A stretch of DNA of 21,592 bases, taken from an uncultured Bacteroides sp. GTDB taxonomy: Bacteria > Bacteroidota > Bacteroidia > Bacteroidales > Bacteroidaceae. Below the pieces are notes generated by a model. The model ran no database searches and was not told the DNA's origin. It saw only the letters and a program-made list of their open reading frames with translations. Positions 1 to 8,992 of the stretch are shown one piece after another (within the stretch, counting starts at the first letter, position 1; each line of letters starts with the position of its first letter). The stretch is from positions 1-21,592 of the forward strand of contig CAJKDC010000045.1 in the NCBI GenBank assembly GCA_905198575.1, in the 5' to 3' direction. Both the position numbers and the translations under genes were made by a program.

Positions 1-1747
1 CTTTCTTCGCAAATTCTTCGGTCAGTTCGCAAGCCCGTGCGAAATCTGCATCCTTCTTACTTTCTGATGAATACACGCCTGATATTGTTCTGATTATTGC
101 TTTATAACGTCCTACTACAGCTTCGCAAGCGTCTGAAATTTCGCCCAAGGTAGCGCGGACTCTTGCTGCTTCTACTGCCAGTTCCAGCAGGTTGCCTTTG
201 CCGGTCTTCACGCATTCGGTAATGGCAGCCAGTGCTTTGTCCACTTCGGCCTGGTTGCGTCCTTCTTTCAGTCGGCGCAGGTTCTCAATCTGTTCCATGC
301 GGACAGCGGTATTGTCGACTTCCAGAATATCAATCGGGTCTTCTTTTTCCAGACGGTACTTGTTGGTACCTACGATGGTTTGTTCGCCGCTGTCGATACG
401 AGCCTGTGTACGTGCTGCCGCTTCTTCGATACGCATCTTAGGTATACCGGTTTCGATGGCTTTGGCCATACCTCCCAGTTTCTCGATTTCCTGAATATGT
501 TCCCAAGCCTTGTGAGCCAGTTCGTTGGTAAGTGCTTCTACATAGTAGGAACCTCCCCATGGGTCGACATTCTTGCAAACGTAAGTCTCTTCCTGAATAT
601 AAATCTGGGTATTGCGGGCAATACGAGCCGAGAAATCGGTAGGCAGTGCGATGGCTTCGTCAAGCGCATTGGTATGCAATGACTGTGTGTGACCCAGTGC
701 TGCAGCCATAGCTTCGATACAGGTACGTCCCACATTGTTGAACGGGTCCTGTTCGGTGAGCGACCATCCTGAAGTCTGTGAGTGGGTACGCAATGCCAGC
801 GACTTCGGATTTTTCGGATTGAACTGTTTTACAATCTTGGCCCACAACATACGTGCTGCACGCATTTTGGCGATTTCCATGAAATGATTCATACCGATGG
901 CCCAGAAGAACGACAGACGTGGTGCAAAGGCATCGATGTCGATACCTGCTGCCACACCGGCACGCAAGTATTCCAATCCGTCGGCCAGTGTGTAAGCCAG
1001 CTCAATGTCGGCTGTAGCTCCGGCTTCCTGCATGTGGTATCCCGAAATAGAGATGGAGTTGAACTTCGGCATTTTCTGAGAGGTGTACTCGAAGATGTCC
1101 GAAATAATCTTCATAGAGAATGCTGGCGGATAGATATAGGTATTACGCACCATGAATTCTTTCAGGATATCGTTCTGGATGGTTCCGGCCATTTCTTCCA
1201 GTTTGGCACCCTGTTCCAGTCCGGCATTGATATAGAAAGCCATGATAGGAAGTACCGCACCGTTCATGGTCATGGAAACAGACATTTTGTTCAAGGGAAT
1301 GCCATCGAACAGCACTTTCATATTTTCGAGTGAGCAGATGGAAACACCGGCTTTACCTACATCGCCCACTACACGCGGATGGTCGGGGTCGTAGCCACGG
1401 TGTGTAGGAAGGTCGAATGCAACAGAAAGACCTTTCTGTCCGGATGCCAGGTTTCGGCGGTAGAAAGCGTTTGACTCTTCGGCCGTAGAGAAGCCGGCAT
1501 ACTGGCGGATGGTCCATGGACGGAAGGTATACATCATGGAGTAGGGACCTCTAAGATAAGGTGGAATGCCGGCTACATAGTCCAGATGTTCCATTCCAAT
1601 CAGGTCTTCCTTGGTATATACAGGTTTTACCAGAATTTGTTCGGGTGTTTTCCAGTCGGCAGTAATGTCGTTTGCCTGCTGCCAGTCCATCCCGTTTTGC
1701 GGACGGAAACCGGCATATATATTGATGTCTTTAAAATTCGGTTTCAT
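1..1747 (-). CDS. mutA: Methylmalonyl-CoA mutase large subunit, C-terminus cut by window edge
   Basis: This is the catalytic subunit of adenosylcobalamin-dependent methylmalonyl-CoA mutase, which interconverts succinyl-CoA and (R)-methylmalonyl-CoA in the propionate pathway. 582 codons are visible. The TIM-barrel part is easily read: PYLRGPYSMMYTFRPWTIRQY near residues 63-83, then GQKGLSVAFDLPTHRGYD and VVGDVGKAG, and SISGYHMQEAG around residue 238. Aligned by eye with the Propionibacterium enzyme (offset six), Y83 matches its Tyr89 and H238 its His244, both active-site residues. The cobalamin-binding domain with the DxHxxG histidine should begin about 20 residues past the window edge, so it cannot be checked. 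The ATG at 1747 lies 9 bases after the stop of the small-subunit gene, so the two are almost certainly one transcript. Some databases call the homologous gene scpA; the subunit names are inconsistent between species. Confidence 0.96.
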   Translation of the reverse strand, partial: MKPNFKDINIYAGFRPQNGMDWQQANDITADWKTPEQILVKPVYTKEDLIGMEHLDYVAGIPPYLRGPYSMMYTFRPWTIRQYAGFSTAEESNAFYRRNLASGQKGLSVAFDLPTHRGYDPDHPRVVGDVGKAGVSICSLENMKVLFDGIPLNKMSVSMTMNGAVLPIMAFYINAGLEQGAKLEEMAGTIQNDILKEFMVRNTYIYPPAFSMKIISDIFEYTSQKMPKFNSISISGYHMQEAGATADIELAYTLADGLEYLRAGVAAGIDIDAFAPRLSFFWAIGMNHFMEIAKMRAARMLWAKIVKQFNPKNPKSLALRTHSQTSGWSLTEQDPFNNVGRTCIEAMAAALGHTQSLHTNALDEAIALPTDFSARIARNTQIYIQEETYVCKNVDPWGGSYYVEALTNELAHKAWEHIQEIEKLGGMAKAIETGIPKMRIEEAAARTQARIDSGEQTIVGTNKYRLEKEDPIDILEVDNTAVRMEQIENLRRLKEGRNQAEVDKALAAITECVKTGKGNLLELAVEAARVRATLGEISDACEAVVGRYKAIIRTISGVYSSESKKDADFARACELTEEFAKK

Positions 1748-1756
1748 GGTATCAGA

Positions 1757-3664
1757 TTACTTAATTCCTAACTTTTCGTTATAATCTTTCAGTGTATCCA
1801 GCACGTTGCAGCGTACGTGAATGAAATTCTCGATGCCTGCTGCTTTCAACTCGTCCATGCATGCTGGTGCACCGGCTACGATAAACATGGCTCTTCCTGC
1901 CAGTTGCTGGTAGGCCGGGATGGCATAGGTAGCATATTCGTCATCGCTGGAGCAAAGGACTACGATGTCTGCTTTTGCCTGCATGGCTGCTTCGATACCT
2001 TCTTCTACAGAGGCAAATCCCAGGTTGTCGATAACTTTATAGCCGGCACAAGCCAGGAAGTTGCAAGAGAACTGTGCACGTGCCTGTCGCATGGCAAGGT
2101 TACCGATGGTAAGCATGAAGGCAACCGGACGTTTGCCCGACTTTTCGGTAGCGATGCGCAGTGCTTCGAATTCGCTGGCTGCTCTGTCCAGATTAAGTTT
2201 GGTAAATTCGCTTTCGGTTTCTTCTTCGTGGCCATTGCAACTGCAAGTCTGCTGCAATGCTGCTTTTTCGCCTGCCAGTTCGTTGAAGTTAGGATACTGG
2301 TTGGTTCCCAACAGGATTTCCTTACGTTTGGAAACGGCTTCGTGACGTGCTTTACCGCTGGCATTGACAGCTTCCTGCACTTTTCCGTTGAGGACTTCTT
2401 TCAGCATGCCGCCTTCGTCTTCAATCTGCAGGAAGAGTTTCCAGGCTTCCTGTGCGATGGAGTCTGTGAGGTTTTCTATATAATAAGAACCTGCTGCAGG
2501 GTCTACCACTTTATTCAGGTGCGATTCTTCTTTCAGCAGCAACTGCTGGTTGCGTGCGATACGTTCCGAGAAGTCATTCGGAGTTTCGTAAGTAGCATCA
2601 AACGGAGTTACCGTGATTGAGTTGACACCGGCCAGTGCCGCACTCATGGCTTCGGTCTGGGTGCGCAGTAAATTTACATGGGCATCGAACAAAGTCTGGT
2701 TGAAGCTGGAAGTTTCTGCATGGGCTACCATCTTGCAGGCGCAAAGACAAGTGCCGTCGGTTGCTGTGTTCTGGCAGTCGGTGCGTGGACATACCGGCTT
2801 ATAGGCATTGACAATGTTGGCCCAGAGCATGCGTGCCGCACGGAATTTGGCTATCTCCATAAAATAATTGGAACTGATGCCAAAGTTGAATTTTATCTTC
2901 TTGGCTGCCAGTGCTGCCGGAACACCTGTTTCGGTCAGCAAATTCAGGTATTGGTTTCCCCATGCAAGGGCACAACCGAGTTCCTGGAATATGTAGGCAC
3001 CGGCATTGTTCAGCAGGATAGAGTTTACTGCGATACAGCGGAAGTGGGGGAATGCAGCGGTTGCTTCAACCAGTTGTTTGGCAAAATCGAGTACTTTGCT
3101 GAGGTCTTTGCCTTTCAGAAGCATGCGGCTGATGGGGTCGAAATTGACAGAACCTTTTATTTGTTTCGGGTCGTAACCTTTTTTCGGGAAATAGGCGGTT
3201 AAAATCTGAACCAGTGCGAGGGTTTTGCGCTGGCAGGTAGAGAAATTCAGCTCTACGCATTCGCAGCAAATACCTTCGAGAAGTTTTTCAATGAATTCTT
3301 CAGAAACATTTTGTGAAGGGATGTTGAAACCTAACGAATCGATACCTTTGTTCAGGATGTCGAGCGCCTTTGCATTGGCTGTTGCAGCATCATCGGCTTT
3401 GATATCCTGCCGTACAAACCAGGTGTTGTCTTTTTTATTGATACCACGAAGATATGGATATTCTCCCGGAAGAGCTTCTGTAGATTTCAGATTCTCTAAA
3501 TCTTCTTTGCGATAAAACGGTTTGACCTTGAAGCCTTCATTGGTTTTCCAAACCAGTTTTTTTTCATAGTCAGCTCCTTTTAAGTCGACAGAAATTTTTT
3601 CCATCCACTCCTGTGTGCTTACAGGCGGGAAATCTGAAAAAAGTTTTTCTTTACTATCTGCCAT
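1757..3664 (-). CDS. mutB: Methylmalonyl-CoA mutase small subunit
   Basis: This 635-residue protein is the non-catalytic partner of the mutase large subunit in the heterodimeric bacterial enzyme. It has the same fold plan: a barrel-like region to about residue 455 (with AKFRAARMLWANI near 272, RTQTEAMSAALAGV near 334 and DPAAGSYYIENLT near 388) and a flavodoxin-like domain from about 490 to the end. The latter lacks the DxHxxG cobalamin motif, as expected for this subunit. Two unusual cysteine-bearing stretches are visible: C292, C297, C306, C308 and C310 between barrel segments, and C474, C476 with H479 in the interdomain linker. The ATG at 3664 is the first in frame. It is the first gene of a mutB-mutA operon. 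I saw no cobalamin riboswitch in its short leader. The symbol follows Bacteroides usage, which swaps between species. Confidence 0.93.
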   Translation of the reverse strand: MADSKEKLFSDFPPVSTQEWMEKISVDLKGADYEKKLVWKTNEGFKVKPFYRKEDLENLKSTEALPGEYPYLRGINKKDNTWFVRQDIKADDAATANAKALDILNKGIDSLGFNIPSQNVSEEFIEKLLEGICCECVELNFSTCQRKTLALVQILTAYFPKKGYDPKQIKGSVNFDPISRMLLKGKDLSKVLDFAKQLVEATAAFPHFRCIAVNSILLNNAGAYIFQELGCALAWGNQYLNLLTETGVPAALAAKKIKFNFGISSNYFMEIAKFRAARMLWANIVNAYKPVCPRTDCQNTATDGTCLCACKMVAHAETSSFNQTLFDAHVNLLRTQTEAMSAALAGVNSITVTPFDATYETPNDFSERIARNQQLLLKEESHLNKVVDPAAGSYYIENLTDSIAQEAWKLFLQIEDEGGMLKEVLNGKVQEAVNASGKARHEAVSKRKEILLGTNQYPNFNELAGEKAALQQTCSCNGHEEETESEFTKLNLDRAASEFEALRIATEKSGKRPVAFMLTIGNLAMRQARAQFSCNFLACAGYKVIDNLGFASVEEGIEAAMQAKADIVVLCSSDDEYATYAIPAYQQLAGRAMFIVAGAPACMDELKAAGIENFIHVRCNVLDTLKDYNEKLGIK

Positions 3665-3734
3665 AGTGAAAAGTGTTTTATGATATTATGATTTAATGTT
3701 ATAATTGTATGCTTTTTTTGATAACACACATAGG

Positions 3735-3742
3735 CAAATATA
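3735..3742 (-). promoter_or_regulatory. Promoter -7 box for the mutase operon
   Basis: The minus strand reads TATATTTG, an exact match to the Bacteroides sigma-ABfr -7 consensus TAnnTTTG, about 70 bases upstream of the mutB start. The -33 element is poor: CTGG 18 bases further upstream is the best candidate. The leader would be about 65 nt. Confidence 0.5.
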
Positions 3743-3875
3743 ATAAAATCTTCCGATTTGCCAGTTTTTTTGTGATAAAATGCTTTCTGAATAAAGATAA
3801 ATTGACTTTTTTATGTATAAAAATCTGCTTTTTGCAACCCCTACATGGCATATAGCCTTATTTTGTGGAATAAAA

Positions 3876-3906
3876 TTTGTTTAGTGTCTGATAATGATTA
3901 AATTTG
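3876..3906 (+). promoter_or_regulatory. Promoter for the AspT-type transporter
   Basis: TTTG at 3876-3879, a 19-base spacer, then TAAATTTG at 3899-3906: both halves match the Bacteroides consensus with the usual spacing. Transcription would start near 3913, leaving a leader of about 31 nt before the ATG at 3944. It shares the divergent 279-bp region 3665-3943 with the mutase promoter; the rest of that region is AT-rich with nothing else recognised. Confidence 0.75.
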
Positions 3907-3943
3907 CTCACAATTTTAAATCTAATCTAAAATATATTATGTT

Positions 3944-5623
3944 ATGAATTGGCTAGAATCGTTATTGACAGATCCCAACTCGATAGCGCACATCGTATTG
4001 CTGTATTCCTTTGTGATAGCGGTCGGTGTCCTATTGGGAAAGATTAAGTTCTTTGGAATTTCTTTGGGAGTGACCTTTGTCCTTTTTGCCGGAATTATTG
4101 TAGGCCATTTCGGATTTACCGGAAATGATGCAATACTTTCTTTTATTCAGGACTTTGGTCTGATTTTATTTGTTTTTTGTATTGGGTTGCAGGTAGGACC
4201 TTCTTTCTTTTCTTCATTCAAAAAAGGAGGTATAGCCATGAACTTGGTTGCGGCAGGCATTGTAATGTTGAACATTGCTGTGGCACTGGCGCTTTATTTT
4301 GCTTTTCAGGGTAAAATTGAATTGCCGATGATGGTAGGTGTGCTTTGTGGTGCTGTTACCAATACACCGGGACTTGGTGCTGCCAATGAAGCTTTGCAAC
4401 AGCTGAATTACAATGGCCCTGAAATTGCAATGGGGTATGCCTGTGCATATCCGCTGGGTGTGGTAGGTATTATTCTTTCGACTATCTTGATTCGTTACAT
4501 CTGTCGTGTAAACTTGGATAAGGAGAACGAGATGATTAAACAGTCGGAAGAGGCAAATCCGCACTTGAAGCCGTTTACAATGCATCTGAAAGTTACAAAT
4601 GAGGCTTTGGATGGAAAAACTATCCAACAGGTGCAGTCTTTCCTGGCACGTGATTATGTATGTACTCGTCTTTTGCAGGGCGGACATGTAATCACTCCTA
4701 AGGGAACTACTGTTATCCGTACCGGAGACCAGATGTTTATCGTTTGTGCCGAAGATGATTCGGAAGCTATCAGTGCATTTATTGGTCCGCGTATCCAGGT
4801 AGACTGGGAGGAAGAGTGCAAGCAGGATAATGTTCCGATGGTTTCGCGCAGAATTCTGGTAACTCAGCCTAGCATTAATGGTAAAACATTGGGAGAATTG
4901 CACTTCAGCAGTATGTATGGCGTGAATGTAACCCGTGTTAACCGTTCAGGTATGGACTTGTTTGCTGCCCGTCAGCTGGTATTGCAGGTGGGCGACCGTG
5001 TGATGGTTGTGGGCCCGCAGGATGCAGTAGACCGTGTTGCAGGATTGCTGGGTAACCAGTTGAAACGTCTGGATCATCCTAATATCGTAACTATCTTTAT
5101 CGGTATTTTTATGGGTATTCTGTTTGGTAGTCTTCCATTGGCTGTACCTGGAATCCCGACTCCGGTAAAATTCGGTCTTGCCGGAGGTCCGCTGATTGTT
5201 TCAATTCTGATAGGACGCTTCGGACATAAACTGAAATTGGTAACCTATACGACTATGAGTGCCAACCTGATGCTGCGCGAAATAGGTATTGTGCTGTTCC
5301 TTGCTAGTGTGGGTATTAAGGCGGGAGAAAATTTCGTACATACGGTGGTAGAAGGAAGTGGTCTGCTGTATGTGCTTTGCGGTTTCCTTATAACGCTTAT
5401 TCCGTTGCTGATAATGGGAGCTGTAGCCCGCTTCCGGTTCAAGATTAACTATTTTACCTTGATGGGATTGATAGCAGGTAGTAATACAGACCCTCCTGCA
5501 TTGGCTTATGCCAACCAGGTATCAGGTAATGATGCACCGGCTGTTGGTTATTCTACAGTTTATCCGCTGGCTATGTTCTTGCGTATTCTGACGGCTCAGC
5601 TGCTCATATTGACAATGGCCTGA
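3944..5623 (+). CDS. AspT/YidE-family transporter with two TrkA-C domains
   Basis: The 559-residue protein has the family layout: five or so membrane helices (residues about 15-185), two cytosolic TrkA-C (RCK_C) domains (about 210-280 and 298-370), then a second membrane bundle (about 378-555). The two halves carry the family's duplicated signature, GAVTNTPGLGAANEA at 136-150 and AGSNTDPPALAYAN at 511-524, marking the inverted-repeat transport domain. The best known member is the aspartate:alanine exchanger AspT of Tetragenococcus; E. coli YidE and YbjL have no settled substrate. The length agrees with the family. Substrate cannot be read from sequence; a dicarboxylate or amino acid is a guess from AspT only. 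It has its own promoter and terminator and so is probably monocistronic. Confidence 0.88.
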   Translation: MNWLESLLTDPNSIAHIVLLYSFVIAVGVLLGKIKFFGISLGVTFVLFAGIIVGHFGFTGNDAILSFIQDFGLILFVFCIGLQVGPSFFSSFKKGGIAMNLVAAGIVMLNIAVALALYFAFQGKIELPMMVGVLCGAVTNTPGLGAANEALQQLNYNGPEIAMGYACAYPLGVVGIILSTILIRYICRVNLDKENEMIKQSEEANPHLKPFTMHLKVTNEALDGKTIQQVQSFLARDYVCTRLLQGGHVITPKGTTVIRTGDQMFIVCAEDDSEAISAFIGPRIQVDWEEECKQDNVPMVSRRILVTQPSINGKTLGELHFSSMYGVNVTRVNRSGMDLFAARQLVLQVGDRVMVVGPQDAVDRVAGLLGNQLKRLDHPNIVTIFIGIFMGILFGSLPLAVPGIPTPVKFGLAGGPLIVSILIGRFGHKLKLVTYTTMSANLMLREIGIVLFLASVGIKAGENFVHTVVEGSGLLYVLCGFLITLIPLLIMGAVARFRFKINYFTLMGLIAGSNTDPPALAYANQVSGNDAPAVGYSTVYPLAMFLRILTAQLLILTMA

Positions 5624-5644
5624 CAAATATGAAATAGATAGGAG

Positions 5645-5682
5645 AATCCGTTCGACTGTGAAGGGTCGAACGGATTTTTTTG
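5645..5682 (+). terminator. Intrinsic terminator after the transporter
   Basis: A perfect 12-bp stem (5645-5656 with 5665-5676, core ATCCGTTCGAC) has an 8-base loop and runs directly into a T tract ending at 5681. It is 21 bases past the transporter stop codon. Confidence 0.9.
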
Positions 5683-5690
5683 TACCTTTG
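5683..5690 (+). promoter_or_regulatory. Promoter -7 box for the ABC-F gene
   Basis: TACCTTTG is an exact TAnnTTTG match. It begins one base after the T tract of the preceding terminator and 46 bases before the ATG at 5729. No good -33 TTTG is seen, because that position falls inside the terminator stem-loop. Confidence 0.6.
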
Positions 5691-5728
5691 CACAGACAAT
5701 TAGATTACAATAAATTCCTTTATAAAAT

Positions 5729-7369
5729 ATGATTTCAGTAGATGGACTTACCGTCGAGTTTGGCGGAACCACCTTGTTTAGTGACATTAGTTTTCAGATT
5801 AATGAAAAAGACCGTATTGCCCTGATGGGAAAAAACGGTGCAGGAAAATCCACTCTTTTAAAAATTTTGGCAGGAGTCCGGCCTGCTACCCGTGGTAAAG
5901 TAACCGCTCCGAAGGATTGTGTAGTTGCTTATCTGCCGCAGCATCTGATGACAGAGGATGGACGTACTGTATTCGAAGAAGCTTCGCTGGCTTTTTCGCA
6001 TTTGCACGAGATGGAAGCCGAAATTGAACGGATGAACAATGAACTGGCTACCCGTACAGATTATGAAAGCGACTCGTATATGGAGCTGATTGAAAAGGTG
6101 GCTTCCATGAGCGAGAAGTTTTATGCCATCGACATGACACATTTCGAAGAGGATGTGGAGAAGGCTTTGCTTGGACTGGGTTTTGAACGTACCGACTTTA
6201 ATCGTCCGACGAGTGACTTTAGCGGGGGATGGCGTATGCGTATCGAACTGGCTAAACTGTTGTTGCAGAATCCGGATGTGCTGTTGCTGGACGAGCCGAC
6301 CAATCACCTGGATATTGAATCAATTCAGTGGCTGGAGGATTTCCTGATTAACAGTGCTAAGGCTGTAGTGGTTATCAGTCACGACCGTAAGTTTGTAGAT
6401 AATATCACGACACGTACTATCGAAGTGACGATGGGACGTATTTATGACTATAAGGTGAATTATTCGCAGTATCTGGTATTGCGTAAGGAGCGCCGTGAGC
6501 AGCAGATGAAGCAATACGAGGAGCAGCAGAAAATGATTCAGGAAACGAAGGACTTTATCGAACGTTTCAAAGGTACGTACAGTAAGACCCTGCAGGTACA
6601 GAGCCGTGTGAAAATGCTGGAGAAACTGGAACTGGTAGAGGTAGATGAAGAGGATACATCGGCCTTGCGCCTGAAATTCCCGCCTTCACCGCGCAGTGGA
6701 AACTATCCGGTTATTATGGAGGGAGTGGGCAAGACGTATGGTGACCATGTGGTATTCAAGAATGCCAATCTGACGATTGAACGTGGCGACAAGGTTGCCT
6801 TTGTAGGACGAAACGGTGAAGGTAAGTCTACTTTGGTGAAGTGTATCATGAATGAAATAGAGCATGAGGGTACTTTGACCATCGGACATAATGTGCAGAT
6901 TGGTTATTTTGCGCAGAATCAGGCATCGCTGCTTGACGAAAATCTTACGGTATTCCAGACGATAGACGATGTGGCCAAGGGAGAAATCCGTAATAAGATA
7001 CGCGACCTTCTGGGAGCCTTTATGTTTGGAGGTCCCGAGGAATCGATGAAGAAAGTGAAAGTATTGTCGGGTGGTGAGCGTACGCGTCTGGCTATGATTA
7101 AGCTTTTGCTAGAGCCGGTGAATCTGCTGATATTGGACGAGCCTACCAACCATCTGGACATGAAGACCAAGGATATTCTGAAACAGGCTTTGATGGATTT
7201 TGACGGAACGCTGATTGTGGTATCGCACGACCGTGATTTCCTGGACGGACTGGTAACAAAGGTCTATGAGTTCGGACACCAGCGTGTGAAAGAGCACCTG
7301 TGTGGTATTTATGAATTCCTTGAAACGAAAAAGATGGAGAATCTTCAGGAACTGGAACGTAAAAGATAA
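5729..7369 (+). CDS. ABC-F family ATPase
   Basis: This soluble protein of 546 residues has two ATP-binding cassettes and no membrane segment, which defines the ABC-F family of ribosome-associated ATPases. Cassette 1 has Walker A GKNGAGKST (34-42), signature FSGGW (164-168) and Walker B VLLLDEP (184-190) followed by TNHLD. Cassette 2 has GRNGEGKST (360-368), LSGGE (446-450), LLILDEP (466-472) and the switch histidine in VSHD (498-501). A charged linker of about 75 residues (242-320), rich in Arg, Lys, Glu and Gln, joins them; this is the segment that reaches the peptidyl-transferase centre in characterised members. The short linker and lack of a C-terminal coiled coil argue against Uup. It could be a housekeeping EttA/YbiT-like factor or an antibiotic-protection protein; the sequence alone does not decide. 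It converges on the sulfatase gene. Confidence 0.9.
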   Translation: MISVDGLTVEFGGTTLFSDISFQINEKDRIALMGKNGAGKSTLLKILAGVRPATRGKVTAPKDCVVAYLPQHLMTEDGRTVFEEASLAFSHLHEMEAEIERMNNELATRTDYESDSYMELIEKVASMSEKFYAIDMTHFEEDVEKALLGLGFERTDFNRPTSDFSGGWRMRIELAKLLLQNPDVLLLDEPTNHLDIESIQWLEDFLINSAKAVVVISHDRKFVDNITTRTIEVTMGRIYDYKVNYSQYLVLRKERREQQMKQYEEQQKMIQETKDFIERFKGTYSKTLQVQSRVKMLEKLELVEVDEEDTSALRLKFPPSPRSGNYPVIMEGVGKTYGDHVVFKNANLTIERGDKVAFVGRNGEGKSTLVKCIMNEIEHEGTLTIGHNVQIGYFAQNQASLLDENLTVFQTIDDVAKGEIRNKIRDLLGAFMFGGPEESMKKVKVLSGGERTRLAMIKLLLEPVNLLILDEPTNHLDMKTKDILKQALMDFDGTLIVVSHDRDFLDGLVTKVYEFGHQRVKEHLCGIYEFLETKKMENLQELERKR

Positions 7370-7397
7370 GTACTTTTGAATAGATAATAGAAGAAAA

Positions 7398-7445
7398 CCG
7401 TTTCTGTACTTTGACTTATTTTAAAGTACGGAAGCGGCTTTCTTT
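7398..7445. terminator. Bidirectional terminator between convergent genes
   Basis: A 15-base left arm (7398-7412) pairs with 7423-7437, with two G-T wobbles, around a 10-base loop. Going right, the stem is followed by CTTTCTTTG; going left on the minus strand it is followed by TTTTCTTC. It lies between the ABC-F stop at 7369 and the sulfatase stop at 7449 and can serve both. Confidence 0.72.
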
Positions 7446-7448
7446 GTA

Positions 7449-8972
7449 TTATGGAATGACGGGGAAATCTTTAATCTGCTTCCATTCATTACCGTTGTCA
7501 TTGGGTTGCGGCTTACCCGGTGTACTGCGGCCATCATTGATGTATTTGATGAGCAGGTCGCGCAGTTCTTTTACTTTTTCGGGATATTGGGCTTCCAGAT
7601 TCTTTTGCTCACAAGGGTCGTTACCCATGTTGTATAACTGTACGGGAGGAAGGCCTTTCAGTGCTTCCTTGTCCTCGGGGGTAGGATAGCTCCATCCACC
7701 GGAGCTGGCAGACAACAACAGTTTCCAGTCGCCTTTGCGGATACTGAATTCTCCGTTGATGGAATGATGGACAATGGCTTCACGGATAGGAGTGGTGTAA
7801 TTGGTTTCTTTTAGCAGGGGAAGAAGTGAATAGCTGTCCTCTCCTTCGCTATCGTTTAAGGAAACATGGGTAATAGCTGCCAGCGTTGCCATCCAGTCTG
7901 TCAGGCAGATGGTTTGATTCTCTCTGTGTGGAGTTATTCCTTTGGGCCAGCGGGCGATGCATGGGATGCGGTGTCCGCCATCGAACAAATCGGCTTTGTT
8001 TCCACGGTATACGTAGTTGGGCAAATGTCCCTGCTGCTTCATGGATTTTATATCCGCAGCCGGACTGCATCCGTTGTCGGACGTAAAGATGATAATTGTG
8101 TTTTCATCAATACCTGCCTGTTTTACCGTTTGCATGATTTCTCCCACCAGATGGTCTACCATCAGCACAAAGTCACCGTAAGCACCAATACCCGACTTTC
8201 CTTGAAATTCTTTAACGGGAAGGATAGGAGTGTGCGGAGCCGGCATGGGTAAATAAAGGAAAAAAGGCTGGTTGGCCTGTGCATGTTCGGTAATATAGTT
8301 TTGTGCCCGTCTTACAAAGTTAGGCAGACAGTCTTCGTGGTCAAAATCGGATGCAGTGGGACCTTTTCTCCAGAAGGCCAGTCCTGTATTGACCGTTGTA
8401 CGGTTCGGAACAGCAGTAGGCATATTGTTTTCTACATAAACATACGGGTCCATGTCGAGTGAGCCGATGATACCATAGAAGTAATCGAAACCTCTTTCGG
8501 TAGGTCCTTCGGTTATGGGTTGGGTAAAGTCAATGTTTTCTTTTCCTTTATCAATGTTGTTCCATACCCAGCCCAGATGCCATTTGCCGATGCAGGCAGT
8601 GGTATAACCTCCTCGTTTAAGCACATCGGCTATGGTTTTTCTTCCGGGTTTGATAAATGGTTTGTCGTATCCGAACAGGACACCTTCTTTCAAGGTAGAG
8701 CGCCAGTTGTAGCGTCCGGTCAGCAGGCTGTAACGTGATGGTGTACTGACTGCCGAACTGGAATGGGCATCTGTAAAACAAACTCCTTCACTGGCCATAC
8801 GGTCTAAGTTGGTGGTTGGGATTTTACTTCCGGGATTGTAAGTAGACAAATCGCCATATCCCAAGTCATCGGTCAGGATGAGAATAATGTTGGGCTGGCT
8901 GTTTTCTGCCATTATAGGCTGAATGGCGGTACATGCCAGTGGTACAGATAAAAATTTGATGTAGTTTTTCAT
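7449..8972 (-). CDS. Secreted Ser-type sulfatase (S1 family)
   Basis: The 507-residue protein starts with a signal peptide (MKNYIKFLSVPLACTAIQ, likely cleaved after PIMA at 22), so it acts in the periplasm or outside. The sulfatase signature is S76-T77-P78-S79-R80 followed by YSLLTGR. The catalytic residue is serine rather than cysteine, so formylglycine must be made by an anaerobic radical-SAM sulfatase-maturating enzyme, which is not in this window. Other expected residues are present: metal ligands D35-D36 (LTDDLGYGD), GKWHLG at 129-134 and TSDNG at 297-301. The substrate is probably a sulfated host glycan or plant/algal polysaccharide, but I cannot assign a subfamily. The open frame runs 106 codons further upstream inside the EamA gene; the ATG at 8972 is chosen because the signal peptide begins there. 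No SusC/SusD pair or glycosidase is nearby. Confidence 0.92.
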   Translation of the reverse strand: MKNYIKFLSVPLACTAIQPIMAENSQPNIILILTDDLGYGDLSTYNPGSKIPTTNLDRMASEGVCFTDAHSSSAVSTPSRYSLLTGRYNWRSTLKEGVLFGYDKPFIKPGRKTIADVLKRGGYTTACIGKWHLGWVWNNIDKGKENIDFTQPITEGPTERGFDYFYGIIGSLDMDPYVYVENNMPTAVPNRTTVNTGLAFWRKGPTASDFDHEDCLPNFVRRAQNYITEHAQANQPFFLYLPMPAPHTPILPVKEFQGKSGIGAYGDFVLMVDHLVGEIMQTVKQAGIDENTIIIFTSDNGCSPAADIKSMKQQGHLPNYVYRGNKADLFDGGHRIPCIARWPKGITPHRENQTICLTDWMATLAAITHVSLNDSEGEDSYSLLPLLKETNYTTPIREAIVHHSINGEFSIRKGDWKLLLSASSGGWSYPTPEDKEALKGLPPVQLYNMGNDPCEQKNLEAQYPEKVKELRDLLIKYINDGRSTPGKPQPNDNGNEWKQIKDFPVIP

Positions 8973-8992
8973 GGCGGTTACTTTTATTTTTC

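Noticed and set aside
782..3202. Long plus-strand open frames (up to 267 codons) opposite the mutase genes
   Set aside because: They are antisense to well-conserved mutase coding sequence, match no family I know, and are low-complexity Cys/Phe/His-rich translations typical of shadow frames.
3665..3943. Possible cobalamin riboswitch upstream of the B12-dependent mutase
   Set aside because: The proposed leader is only about 65 nt, and no B12-box-like conserved element was seen on the minus strand; it is too short for that aptamer.
4214..4903. A 229-codon minus-strand frame inside the AspT-type transporter
   Set aside because: It overlaps the TrkA-C domain coding region in antisense, with no promoter or recognisable domain; the sense gene explains the DNA.
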